Source: Thermodesulfobacteriota bacterium
GTDB lineage: Bacteria; Desulfobacterota_D; UBA1144; Nemesobacterales; UBA2774
Assembly (NCBI GenBank): GCA_021604765.1
Contig: BQJP01000009.1
Coordinates: 1-64,000 of the forward strand
Length of the DNA stretch: 64,000 bases
Direction: 5' to 3'
This document shows, one piece after another, positions 56,697 to 64,000 of this stretch. The translations under genes and the position numbers were made by a program. Within the stretch, counting starts at the first letter, position 1; every line of letters begins with the position of its first letter. The notes under the pieces are model-generated. The model did not search any database. It was not told the DNA's origin and worked only from the letters and a program-made list of their open reading frames with translations.

Positions 56697-58116
56697 TTAT
56701 CTCTATGTTTAGTTTACCTACTACTTTCAATATCTCTCCACTTTTTGCAAGATTCCCTTCAATTAATTTTATGTGAGTTGCATCAGCCGGGAATTGTCCA
56801 TAAGTTGAATCAATAGCTACCCATTGTCCTATATAGACTTCATTCCAAGCATGATAATAAAAACTGCCATCATAATACATAGTACCCAACACTGTTTTGG
56901 TTGGTATTCCTGCTGCACGAGCCATAGCAGAATACAAAGCTGCATGCTCATTGCAATCACCTACCTTTGTTTTTAGAACATCCTTTGCGTTAGGAAGACT
57001 TACTGTAGCGGATTTTTTCAGATTTTTATATATCCAGGTATTAATTTTATCGGCGGCCTTAGTAGGATCGGTTTCACCGTCAATTACTTTTTGAGTTATT
57101 GCAACTATATCTTTGTCATCGCTCTGGATCAGAAAATCTGCTTGAGTTAGTTCATAGTAGTCGGGGAAATTATATGGGAGATTGTATGAACTTTTATAAG
57201 AGTCGATATCTTGTGGTTTAATTTCAACAAATTGTCCATCTAAAGTCTGTCTGTAACCATCTTCTATGTCGAACCCATCAGTCGGGTCAATTCCTTCTAA
57301 TTTTATTTTAAGGTACTTTACGTTGCCAGGGTCTTTAATTTTAATATTTGCCGGTATAGAGGTTTTATTTGTTATATCAAAACTTGAGTTCTTTTTACTT
57401 AATATATTTTTTTTGGACTCCCTTATGGCCACAAGATCCGGAGGGAACTCTTGCTTAATAACCTCGCCATTATTCTTGATCCACGAGGTTGTCAAAGACC
57501 CCATGAAATTTGATTCAACCTTATAAGTACTGAATTTTCCAAAAGGTATATCCACTTCCTCTCTCTCACCTATTATATGTGTAGAAAGTGGTTCATTCAT
57601 CCCCATAAGTATAGATAAAGGCTCAAAAAGTAAAATATCAAATTTATCTCCAGTATTTAGTTTGTTTTCTACTAGCAATTTTGAAATGAGTGATGGCAGG
57701 ATTAGTTCTTGCTCTAGGGATAGAGTGCGTTCCGTCTTGCCGGAAACTGTTTCCATAGTTATCTTCAAATTGTTCTCTTCTCTTTTTCCCCAAGCTTTCA
57801 AGTTAATAGTATCAGATTTCATTTCATATTCGAATGAAAGAATTTTATAGCCCTCTAGTTCATAAGTTCCTTCAGTATAAACATCATTATCTTTACCAAG
57901 AAGATTGATTTTTAAGTTAGTAAGCTCTTTAACGTATGTATAGTTGTTTTTTTTGCTTACAGAGTTAAATGAATAACCGACCCTTTTATCCCCAGAATAA
58001 ATTCCCATCCAATATTCTTCTTTAATCTGTTCTTGGCTTAGTGAATAAGAGGTGTCTATGGACTGAATTACTATTAAGAACAAACACAAACATATTAAGG
58101 TGTTTAATAATCGCAT
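56677..58116 (-). CDS. Exported transglutaminase-like protein
   Basis: 479 residues. Signal peptide LLNTLICLCLFLIVIQSIDTSYS. The C-terminal transglutaminase-like core is complete: Cys388 in GDCNEHAAL, His422 in YYHAWNEVY, Asp436 in AIDSTYGQ. The N-terminal 300 residues are a beta-rich region (YWMGIYSGDKRVGYSFNSV) typical of the DUF3857-like or CYS-protease-plus-beta architecture. It may act as a protease or cross-linking enzyme in the periplasm. First gene of the operon ending at 54139. Confidence 0.85.
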   Translation of the reverse strand: MRLLNTLICLCLFLIVIQSIDTSYSLSQEQIKEEYWMGIYSGDKRVGYSFNSVSKKNNYTYVKELTNLKINLLGKDNDVYTEGTYELEGYKILSFEYEMKSDTINLKAWGKREENNLKITMETVSGKTERTLSLEQELILPSLISKLLVENKLNTGDKFDILLFEPLSILMGMNEPLSTHIIGEREEVDIPFGKFSTYKVESNFMGSLTTSWIKNNGEVIKQEFPPDLVAIRESKKNILSKKNSSFDITNKTSIPANIKIKDPGNVKYLKIKLEGIDPTDGFDIEDGYRQTLDGQFVEIKPQDIDSYKSSYNLPYNFPDYYELTQADFLIQSDDKDIVAITQKVIDGETDPTKAADKINTWIYKNLKKSATVSLPNAKDVLKTKVGDCNEHAALYSAMARAAGIPTKTVLGTMYYDGSFYYHAWNEVYIGQWVAIDSTYGQFPADATHIKLIEGNLAKSGEILKVVGKLNIEIIDASQN

Positions 58117-58291
58117 GTGTAAATAATCTACATCTGTTTCATATCACCCTCAAGTTAAATTTATTTGAACCACTTATTAGTATCATATAACACAGTATTG
58201 ATAAATAATATGAAATTTTGATTGAGTAAAAGTAATTTTTATAGAGATTTTTGATTGACACATTTAGTCCTGTAGGGTTCAATTAAAGGCA

Positions 58292-59368
58292 ATGAAAGTC
58301 GAAGAAATATACAGCAAGGTCCTTGGGTCTGAAAGAATAACATCAGAAGACGCTCTTACCCTTCTAAAAGAAGCAGATACTATTAAGATGGGTTCATTGG
58401 CAGATTCTATAAGAAGAAAATTTCATCCTGACGGCACAGTTACTTTTGTTGCCGACACTAACCCTAACTATACAAATGTATGTGATACAGAATGCTTGTT
58501 CTGCGCCTTCTGGAGACCTCCTAACGCGTCAGACGCTTATACCTTAAGCCTTGATAAGGTAATTGATATTATGCGGACGTCTTATCACAACGGAGCTACA
58601 ACTGTCTTGTTACAAGGTGGCCACAATCCTGAGATAGGGCTTGATTACTACCTAGAACTAGTCAGAAGAACAAAAGAAGAGATCCCTGAGCTTCATTTGC
58701 ATGCATTTTCTGCTCCTGAAATTAGCGCTATCGCAAAATACACCGAAATTACCACCCAAGAAGTGCTGGAGCAGTTATGGGAAACTGGATTGAGAACCAT
58801 TCCCGGTGGTGGAGCAGAAGTTTTATCAAACCGAGTCAGAAAAAAAATTAGCCCTCTTAAAATCAATGCTGATGAGTGGATGAAGGTCACAAGGGAAGCT
58901 CATTTAGTTGGTTTTAAAACCACTGCAACTATGATGTTCGGACATTTTGAAGAGGATGAGGATATAGTTGAGCACTTAGAAAGGATTCGAGCTTTACAAG
59001 ATGAGACCGGTAACTTCTTGGCGTTTATACCCTGGACATTTAAACCTAAGAATACTTTTCTAGAGCGGAAACTTTCGACAGAGGTTGGAGGGGACAGGTA
59101 CTTACGAGTACTTGCGTTATCAAGAATTTATCTCGATAACTTTAAACACATTCAGGGATCTTGGTTTACTCAGGGAAACAAAGTCGGGACTATCTCAATG
59201 TACTACGGAGCAAGCGATCTTGGTGGGACACTGTTTGACGAGAACGTTTTGACTTGTGCTGAAAACAAATACAAATCAAGCCTTGAGGAACTGGTACACA
59301 TGATTAAGTCAGCAGGGTTTAAGCCTGCCCAACGTAACACCTATTATGAAGTGCTTAATCGTTTTTAG
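58292..59368 (+). CDS. mqnC: Cyclic dehypoxanthinyl futalosine synthase MqnC
   Basis: 358 residues. Radical SAM Cys64, Cys68, Cys71 in NVCDTECLFC. MqnC marks follow: LLQGGHNPEIGLDYY, LHLHAFSAPEI, GLRTIPGGGAEVLSNRVRKKISP, TTATMMFGHFEEDEDIVEHLERIRALQDETGNFLAFIPWTFKPKNT and GSWFTQGNKVG. The enzyme acts in the futalosine route to menaquinone. Other Mqn genes are not in the window. A TTGACA (58255-58260) plus TTCAAT (58278-58283) gives a start point next to ATG 58292, so the message may be leaderless. Confidence 0.93.
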   Translation: MKVEEIYSKVLGSERITSEDALTLLKEADTIKMGSLADSIRRKFHPDGTVTFVADTNPNYTNVCDTECLFCAFWRPPNASDAYTLSLDKVIDIMRTSYHNGATTVLLQGGHNPEIGLDYYLELVRRTKEEIPELHLHAFSAPEISAIAKYTEITTQEVLEQLWETGLRTIPGGGAEVLSNRVRKKISPLKINADEWMKVTREAHLVGFKTTATMMFGHFEEDEDIVEHLERIRALQDETGNFLAFIPWTFKPKNTFLERKLSTEVGGDRYLRVLALSRIYLDNFKHIQGSWFTQGNKVGTISMYYGASDLGGTLFDENVLTCAENKYKSSLEELVHMIKSAGFKPAQRNTYYEVLNRF

Positions 59369-59385
59369 AATTTGATTTTATAACA

Positions 59386-59775
59386 CTATTTAACTTCTTT
59401 AAAACCAAGAATCTTTACTCTCCAAGAGCTGCCAGTGAAATCAACGAGATATTCTAGATAGTAAAAATACATCAACATGAAGTCAAAAAACTCATAAGCA
59501 GAACTTGTATAGATTGTTTGATTTGTGAAATCTAATATGTTGATTGAATTAAGCGACTGATATTCTGAAGGAGACAGTTCAAAGTCAATCCCGCGTTCTT
59601 CTATTTCTTGTTCATTCTTTTCTTGCTTAATAGTTACGTAGCCCTGCAAGTCATTTCTAGACATTGTAAATCTTAATGCAGATTGTTTATCTAAGAATCT
59701 TGATGCTAGATATTCATCTAATTCAGATAAATGTATTCTTTTCTGCTCATAAATAATGTTATTCATTAGGAACAT
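59386..59775 (-). CDS. Small conserved-looking protein, unknown function
   Basis: 129 residues (or 126 from the second ATG). Acidic, aromatic-rich, with LDEYLASRFLDKQSALRFTMSRNDLQGYVTI, then IDFELSPSEYQSLNSINILDF and YEFFDFMLMYFYYLEYLVDFTGSSWRVKILGF. No signal peptide. I do not recognise it. It is directly preceded by a hairpin (59778-59815) and follows the DUF6600 gene on the same strand. Confidence 0.55.
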   Translation of the reverse strand: MFLMNNIIYEQKRIHLSELDEYLASRFLDKQSALRFTMSRNDLQGYVTIKQEKNEQEIEERGIDFELSPSEYQSLNSINILDFTNQTIYTSSAYEFFDFMLMYFYYLEYLVDFTGSSWRVKILGFKEVK

Positions 59776-59777
59776 AT

Positions 59778-59815
59778 GATATCCGAACCTTTAACTAATT
59801 AAAGGCTCGGATATC
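59778..59815 (-). promoter_or_regulatory. Strong hairpin just upstream of a start codon
   Basis: GATATCCGA-a-CCTTTAA, loop CTAA, TTAAAGG-ct-CGGATATC. The minus-strand stem ends 2 bases before the ATG of 59386-59775 and includes AAAGG, a possible ribosome site. No U tract follows, so it is more likely a translation control hairpin than a terminator; a terminator for the upstream DUF6600 gene remains possible. Confidence 0.55.
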
Positions 59816-59829
59816 TAGGATATAAGTGT

Positions 59830-61365
59830 CTATCGTTTGGTGAGTGTGGGCTTTCTTGATGATGGCATAGTTCTATTTTTTGACTTATAAGAACTTCTTT
59901 GTGATACATTGCTTTTATTTCTAGAAACTTTTTTGTGTTTGTTTGAATAGTTTTTGTTACCGGATTTCTTTAAGCTTTTCTTATTAGGTTGATTATAGGC
60001 TCTACTATTTCGTTCATACTGTGAATTGCTATTTGTATTCGATCTCACAGTATTCTTATAGCTGGGGGTTTTCTTCTTATTAAAATTTCGCTTATTAATA
60101 GAAGCCTTATTCCCTTTATAAGTTTTTGTTCTTACTGCTGGTTCTACTCGTCCGGAATTTCTTTGCTGCTGTTTTTTATAACTATATTTGTTATACCTAT
60201 CGGGAGTTTTGTGATAATTCTTTTTATTGATTTTTGATTTTTGGTTTTGTTTACTGACCTTCTTATTCTTTATTCCAGAATTACCCTTATTATTTTTACC
60301 CGGCGAAAAATCGGATTTTTTCTGAGGCTCAACAATTCTAGTATGGTTGGTGTGATTTGAATTAAAGTTTCTATTCTTTGGTGGTTTGTTAAACTTGATT
60401 CGTTTTTGGGGCAGTGAGTTTCCGCTGTTATTTTTCACACGGTTTTTATTGATTTGATTCCTATTCGTAATATATGGATTTTTATTACCCCTCTCTATTT
60501 TTGGTCTATAAACATTGTATGAATTGTCTTTGATAATATTCACATTTTTTTTACTTCTTAAATTGACCTTGTTTCTGTCAACTATGTTGTGGCGCACTAA
60601 CTTTTTATTGGAGCGTTTCTCTATAAGGTGTTTGTCAGGACCATAGTTGATAATCTTATTATTTACATGCCTTATCTTTGTTACGTTTTTGCTGTTCCTT
60701 AGGACTATATCGTAATGTGGTGGAGGAACTGCAGCTTTTCCCGCGTGTTTGTGATGACCAAAATTGTTATAAGGTAAAAATACACAGTGTCTGGCAGGAG
60801 GGCGATAATTGTGAGGGTTATGATAGTACTCATGATAATAGCGGTGTTTCTTGTGGCGGTGCTTCTTTTTGTGGTGGTGATGATGCTTAGAATGATAAGG
60901 TTTGTAATAATTAGTTTTAAATGAATTGAAGACAAATCCTATCTCAATAAAAAAGCCTCTATCAGGTGGTAGTGGCGACCAGCCTATATACTCAGGGCTT
61001 TGATGCCAACTAACCCAAGCGGGAGCCCATGTGGTTCCCGGAATCCATATCCAGCCTTGGTAATCATCAAAAATCCATCTTCCATAATGGTATGTTGCCC
61101 ATCCCCAGGGTTCATAAGATATCCATATCCACCCTTGGTCTGACCATGCCCACCTTCCATCTGTATAGGGTTTCCATTCTGGTCCCACTTCATATGGCTG
61201 CCAAATGTACCCAAACTCTACATGTGGAGACCACTCACCGTATGGTGAGAGTTCCTCATAAAACAGACCTATGTTTACAGTGCCTTGTGCCTGGGATCGA
61301 TCAACTAAAGAAATACCTGATAAAACTGTAAAAATTATTCCTAATGTAATTGTTTTCCATCTCAT
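59830..61365 (-). CDS. DUF6600-type secreted protein with basic low-complexity tail
   Basis: 511 residues. Signal peptide (ITLGIIFTVLSGISLVDRSQA). Residues about 30-145 are the Trp/Gly/Tyr-rich DUF6600 module: YGEWSPH, FGYIWQPYEVGPEWKPYTDGRWAW, WGWATYHYGRWIF, WIWIPGTTWAPAWVSW, IGWSPLPP. Residues 161-165 are five His inside a KHHHHHKKKHRHKKHRYYH stretch. Residues about 200-511 are an Asn/Lys/Arg/Ser-rich, strongly basic disordered tail with little hydrophobic content. It probably binds anionic surface polymers or metals outside the cell, but the function is unknown. Confidence 0.85.
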   Translation of the reverse strand: MRWKTITLGIIFTVLSGISLVDRSQAQGTVNIGLFYEELSPYGEWSPHVEFGYIWQPYEVGPEWKPYTDGRWAWSDQGWIWISYEPWGWATYHYGRWIFDDYQGWIWIPGTTWAPAWVSWHQSPEYIGWSPLPPDRGFFIEIGFVFNSFKTNYYKPYHSKHHHHHKKKHRHKKHRYYHEYYHNPHNYRPPARHCVFLPYNNFGHHKHAGKAAVPPPHYDIVLRNSKNVTKIRHVNNKIINYGPDKHLIEKRSNKKLVRHNIVDRNKVNLRSKKNVNIIKDNSYNVYRPKIERGNKNPYITNRNQINKNRVKNNSGNSLPQKRIKFNKPPKNRNFNSNHTNHTRIVEPQKKSDFSPGKNNKGNSGIKNKKVSKQNQKSKINKKNYHKTPDRYNKYSYKKQQQRNSGRVEPAVRTKTYKGNKASINKRNFNKKKTPSYKNTVRSNTNSNSQYERNSRAYNQPNKKSLKKSGNKNYSNKHKKVSRNKSNVSQRSSYKSKNRTMPSSRKPTLTKR

Positions 61366-61581
61366 TGCTTCTCTCCTTTTGCTTTCGTTAAGTCATAAGC
61401 GAAGAAATGTTTCGCCTATGTCAAATAACCTTTGCTACAGTATTAAACTTGTTAGAGAGCAATATGGTTTCATTCTTTATTAAACTATAAAAACGGTTTA
61501 GAAGATTAAAGGAAATTGATCTCTCAAATAAATAAACTATTGAGATTAATTATGTGGTTTGAAAAGATTTGCAGATTTTAT

Positions 61582-63081
61582 TTAAGTTAATAACTTTTGG
61601 TAAATTTCTTTGTATTCTGTCCCTGACTTTTTCCAGGAGAAATCTTCTTTCATAGCTTTTGTTATTAACTTGCTCCAGGCTTTTTTATCTTCATATACAG
61701 AGATGGCTCTTATAAGAGCGTCAAGTAGGCTAACCTTTGAGAATTCATGAAATATGAACCCATTCCCATTTTTCTTGTCCTGATTATAGTCGACTACAGT
61801 GTCTAACAAACCGCCTGTCCCTCTTACTACAGGTATAGTGCCGTATCTAAGAGCTATCATCTGACTCAGTCCGCATGGTTCGAATCTAGAAGGCATAAGA
61901 AGCATATCAGAGCCAGCATAAACTTTTCTTTCAAGATCCTCACTAGGTTTAATTGCTATGGAGAGGTTTTTTCTGAACTTTCTGTTAACTCTTCGTAATA
62001 TTTGTTCAAAATGCCCTTCACCAGATCCTAATATTACAACCTGATAACCCAGATCAAAAATTTGAGGAAGGGAGTTTAATAGAAGGTCAAGACCTTTTTG
62101 CTCAGTAAGTTTTGATACAAAGCATAAGAGTGGAAATTCTTCACTTTCATTTAAACCGAGCTCTTTCTTTAATTTGAGTGTGTTTGTAGATTTAGATGCA
62201 ATTTCTTTTGAGTTGAATTTTGAGTAAATAGATTTGTCAGTCTCAGGATTCCACAAATCATAATCAATTCCGTCTAAAATTCCCTGCAAATTATTTGATT
62301 TTCTCGAAACCCATTTAAGAACTGCATCAAGGCCATGACCATATTCACGTTTCTTAATCTCTTCAGCAAAAGTGGGACTAACAGTAGTTACAAGGTTTGA
62401 ATAAAGTATTGCGCCTTTAAGCAGATTTGCTTTACCGTAAAGCTCCAGCCCCTGTGAGGTGAATAAAAACCCGGGTATGCCAAATTTATCCATAATCACT
62501 TTGTCAAATTGGCCTTGGTATGAAATATTGTGGATAGTAAAAACTATTTTTGAATTACTAAAAAAATCATCATCTTTAAGATGCTTTCTCCATTTTAGAC
62601 AAATAGGTATAAATGCAGTTTGCCAGTCATGGCAATGAATTATATCGGGTTTAAAATTAACAACTTTTGCAGTTTCGAGCGCGCCTAAAGATAAAAAACC
62701 AAACCTCAGATCGTTATCTTCAAATTCACCTTTTGGTGTAGCGTATATCTGATCTCTCCCAAAGTATTTATCGTTTTCAATAAAATAGACTCTTACACCT
62801 TTATATTTTAGTTCATACAATTCACCCTCTTCGACGAGCCAGTCTATTGAAGTAGAGATTCTTTTTTCTAATTTTTTAACTCTAAGTTTAAGATTTCTGA
62901 GGTTTTTCTTAACTTCTTTATAGTAAGGTAAAACAACCCGAACATCACAGTCCAATCCAGCAAGCCTTCTGGATAGGGTTCCTATTACATTAGCAAGACC
63001 GCCTACCTTGGCAAATGGCTCCATCTCAGATACGACAAAGAGGACCTTTAATTTAGTCTTGTTAGCATTTGATGTTGCCAC
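61582..63081 (-). CDS. glgA: Glycogen synthase (GlgA)
   Basis: 499 residues, GT5 family. ADP-glucose-binding KVGGLANVIGTL, catalytic/acceptor IHNISYQGQF, and the C-terminal phosphate site PSRFEPCGLSQMIALRYGTIPVVRGTGGL. It adds glucose to alpha-1,4-glucan from ADP-glucose. Start is GTG 63081 with AGGAG about 15 bases upstream. It is in line with eda (14 bases upstream), and presumably co-transcribed. No other glg gene is in the window. Confidence 0.95.
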   Translation of the reverse strand: MATSNANKTKLKVLFVVSEMEPFAKVGGLANVIGTLSRRLAGLDCDVRVVLPYYKEVKKNLRNLKLRVKKLEKRISTSIDWLVEEGELYELKYKGVRVYFIENDKYFGRDQIYATPKGEFEDNDLRFGFLSLGALETAKVVNFKPDIIHCHDWQTAFIPICLKWRKHLKDDDFFSNSKIVFTIHNISYQGQFDKVIMDKFGIPGFLFTSQGLELYGKANLLKGAILYSNLVTTVSPTFAEEIKKREYGHGLDAVLKWVSRKSNNLQGILDGIDYDLWNPETDKSIYSKFNSKEIASKSTNTLKLKKELGLNESEEFPLLCFVSKLTEQKGLDLLLNSLPQIFDLGYQVVILGSGEGHFEQILRRVNRKFRKNLSIAIKPSEDLERKVYAGSDMLLMPSRFEPCGLSQMIALRYGTIPVVRGTGGLLDTVVDYNQDKKNGNGFIFHEFSKVSLLDALIRAISVYEDKKAWSKLITKAMKEDFSWKKSGTEYKEIYQKLLT

Positions 63082-63094
63082 TAATTATTTACTC

Positions 63095-63718
63095 CTAATT
63101 TATCGTTGATAGTCTCTCAACAATTCTTTTTGTATTTTCGATAACCGTATCTAATTTAATCTTCTTATCTTTTGTCAAAAAGGCGCTTGATAGTCCAACG
63201 GCTGAAGCTCCTGCTTCTATATAATCCAGAAAGTTATCGTAATTCACCCCGCCAGTGGTCATAATCTCAGTGAATGGCAGAGGGTCTTTAATAGCTTTAA
63301 TGTATGAGGGGCCCCCTACTGCGCTTACAGGGAATATTTTCACCATGTCGACACCTAATTTCCGTGCATTAACAATCTCAGATGAAGTTAGAGCTCCCTG
63401 TATTGTGAGTATGCCGTTAGATTTTGCAAGATCTACAATATCCTCATCTGTATGTGGAGAGACTAGGAATTTTGCTCCCGAATATAATGCCTTCTCAGCC
63501 ATATTGGCATCCAGTAAAGTTCCAGCCCCGATTAGAATTCCCTCTATTTTGCTAAGTTCAGCTATTACTCTCTCAACCCTTGGGAAGGAAAATGTTACTT
63601 CAATTACTTTTAATCCTCCTTCGATACAGCCTTTTGCGAATTCTAGAGCTTTATCCGGGGTGTCAGCCCTTATAACAGCGATTACTTTATTCTTTTTTAT
63701 TTCTTCTAATGTACCCAC
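63095..63718 (-). CDS. eda: KDPG/KHG aldolase
   Basis: 207 residues. The catalytic Glu is in GLKVIEVTFSFPRVERVI, and the Schiff-base Lys in DMVKIFPVSAVGGPSYIKA. Further marks: LIGAGTLLDANMAEKALYSGAKFLVSPH, and FTEIMTTGGVNYDNFLDYIEAGASAVGLSSAF. It splits 2-keto-3-deoxy-6-phosphogluconate (Entner-Doudoroff) or 4-hydroxy-2-oxoglutarate. GTG 63718 start. Divergent from the Fur-family gene. Confidence 0.94.
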   Translation of the reverse strand: MGTLEEIKKNKVIAVIRADTPDKALEFAKGCIEGGLKVIEVTFSFPRVERVIAELSKIEGILIGAGTLLDANMAEKALYSGAKFLVSPHTDEDIVDLAKSNGILTIQGALTSSEIVNARKLGVDMVKIFPVSAVGGPSYIKAIKDPLPFTEIMTTGGVNYDNFLDYIEAGASAVGLSSAFLTKDKKIKLDTVIENTKRIVERLSTIN

Positions 63719-63901
63719 TATGATAAGTTAACAGACATAAGCTTGTGGTTTCAAGTATCAATTCAGAATAAGCTCTAAAATATGAACTTTATAAGCTTTT
63801 TGTAGTATAAAAAGTAATAATTAAGTCTATGTTAAGCAATTTGGTATGAATTGCTGGAAGTTTTAGTGTTTTTCGTATAAAATAATACAAGAGGTTTATA
63901 T

Positions 63902-64000
63902 ATGAACAATGAAATGATACAGGAACGGGTTAGCGAGTTTATTGAACGCAGCAAAGATCTGGGTATAAAAGTTACTCCTCAGAGGATTGCTATTTACAGA
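63902..64000 (+). CDS. Fur/PerR family regulator, 5' fragment
   Basis: 33 codons before the window ends. EFIERSKDLGIKVTPQRIAIYR matches the DNA-binding helix start of Fur-family metalloregulators (xxLKxTPQRxxIYR). Which subtype (Fur, PerR, Zur) cannot be told without the metal-binding C-terminus. GAGG at 63891-63894 precedes ATG 63902, and TATAAA at 63876-63881 is a possible -10 box. Confidence 0.8.
   Translation, partial: MNNEMIQERVSEFIERSKDLGIKVTPQRIAIYR

Noticed and set aside
59778-59815. Intrinsic terminator of the DUF6600 gene
   Set aside because: No U tract on the minus strand and the stem abuts a start codon; kept as a possible regulatory hairpin instead.
60678-60935. Small frames opposite the basic tail and His cluster of the DUF6600 gene
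   Set aside because: They are by-products of low-complexity codons in the real gene.

Overview
The window is AT-rich, densely packed chromosomal DNA from a Gram-negative bacterium. Support for this comes from many signal peptides and lipoboxes, a TolQ/TolR-type pair, a LolB-like lipoprotein and YceI. The mix (MqnC of the futalosine menaquinone route, a bona fide pyruvate decarboxylase, PtsP with HPr, NnrS, M42 peptidase, glycogen synthase) suggests an under-sampled lineage of deltaproteobacterial or Dadabacteria-like type; this placement is a guess, because there is no rRNA or other decisive marker here. Most of the content is core metabolism and housekeeping. I see no prophage, CRISPR array, transposase, tRNA or rRNA; the one RNA gene is ssrA (tmRNA). 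No gap without a gene exceeds 300 bases; the largest (43038-43335) holds only the upstream regions of clpB and the nitroreductase gene.

Layout. 1-6.3 kb: a radical SAM/B12 protein cut by the window edge, a hemolysin III protein, RraA, SixA, a GNAT, YceI, and two tandem paralogous exported proteins. 6.4-13.7 kb: a small secreted protein and TrkH, a phosphoesterase, a methyltransferase, a Zymomonas-like pyruvate decarboxylase, a possible MITE-like repeat, and an SDR with an altered active site. 13.8-26.8 kb: M42 peptidase, two proteins of unknown role, citrate synthase (whose terminator lies inside the neighbouring gene), an M50 protease, PtsP, an FprA-type reductase, an RNB exonuclease and CTP synthase. 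27-36 kb: RdgB/RNase PH, tandem MFS transporters, two SmpA-like lipoproteins, and a LysR regulator divergent from an exported acetoacetate-decarboxylase-like protein with a perfect 18-bp palindrome between them. 36-46 kb: NnrS, ssrA-smpB, a PgaB-like glycosidase domain, Dtd, dodecin, an acyl-CoA dehydrogenase, a nitroreductase with a tiny partner gene, and ClpB. 46-48 kb: a Stf0-like sulfotransferase gene lying between intact pyrF and a second, truncated copy of the pyrF 3' end. 48-58 kb: ProS, a TolQ/TolR pair, three small-molecule transporters, HPr, and a three-gene envelope operon (transglutaminase, TPR lipoprotein, LolB-like lipoprotein). 58-64 kb: MqnC, a DUF6600 protein with a very basic tail, glycogen synthase, KDPG aldolase, and the start of a Fur-family regulator.

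The clearest evidence of genome change is the pyrF duplication around the sulfotransferase gene. Other items for follow-up are the exported decarboxylase-like protein lacking the expected lysine, the His-for-Tyr SDR, the transglutaminase/TPR operon, and several genes whose -10 box sits so close to the start codon that leaderless mRNAs are likely. No complete, clearly new multi-gene system was identified.
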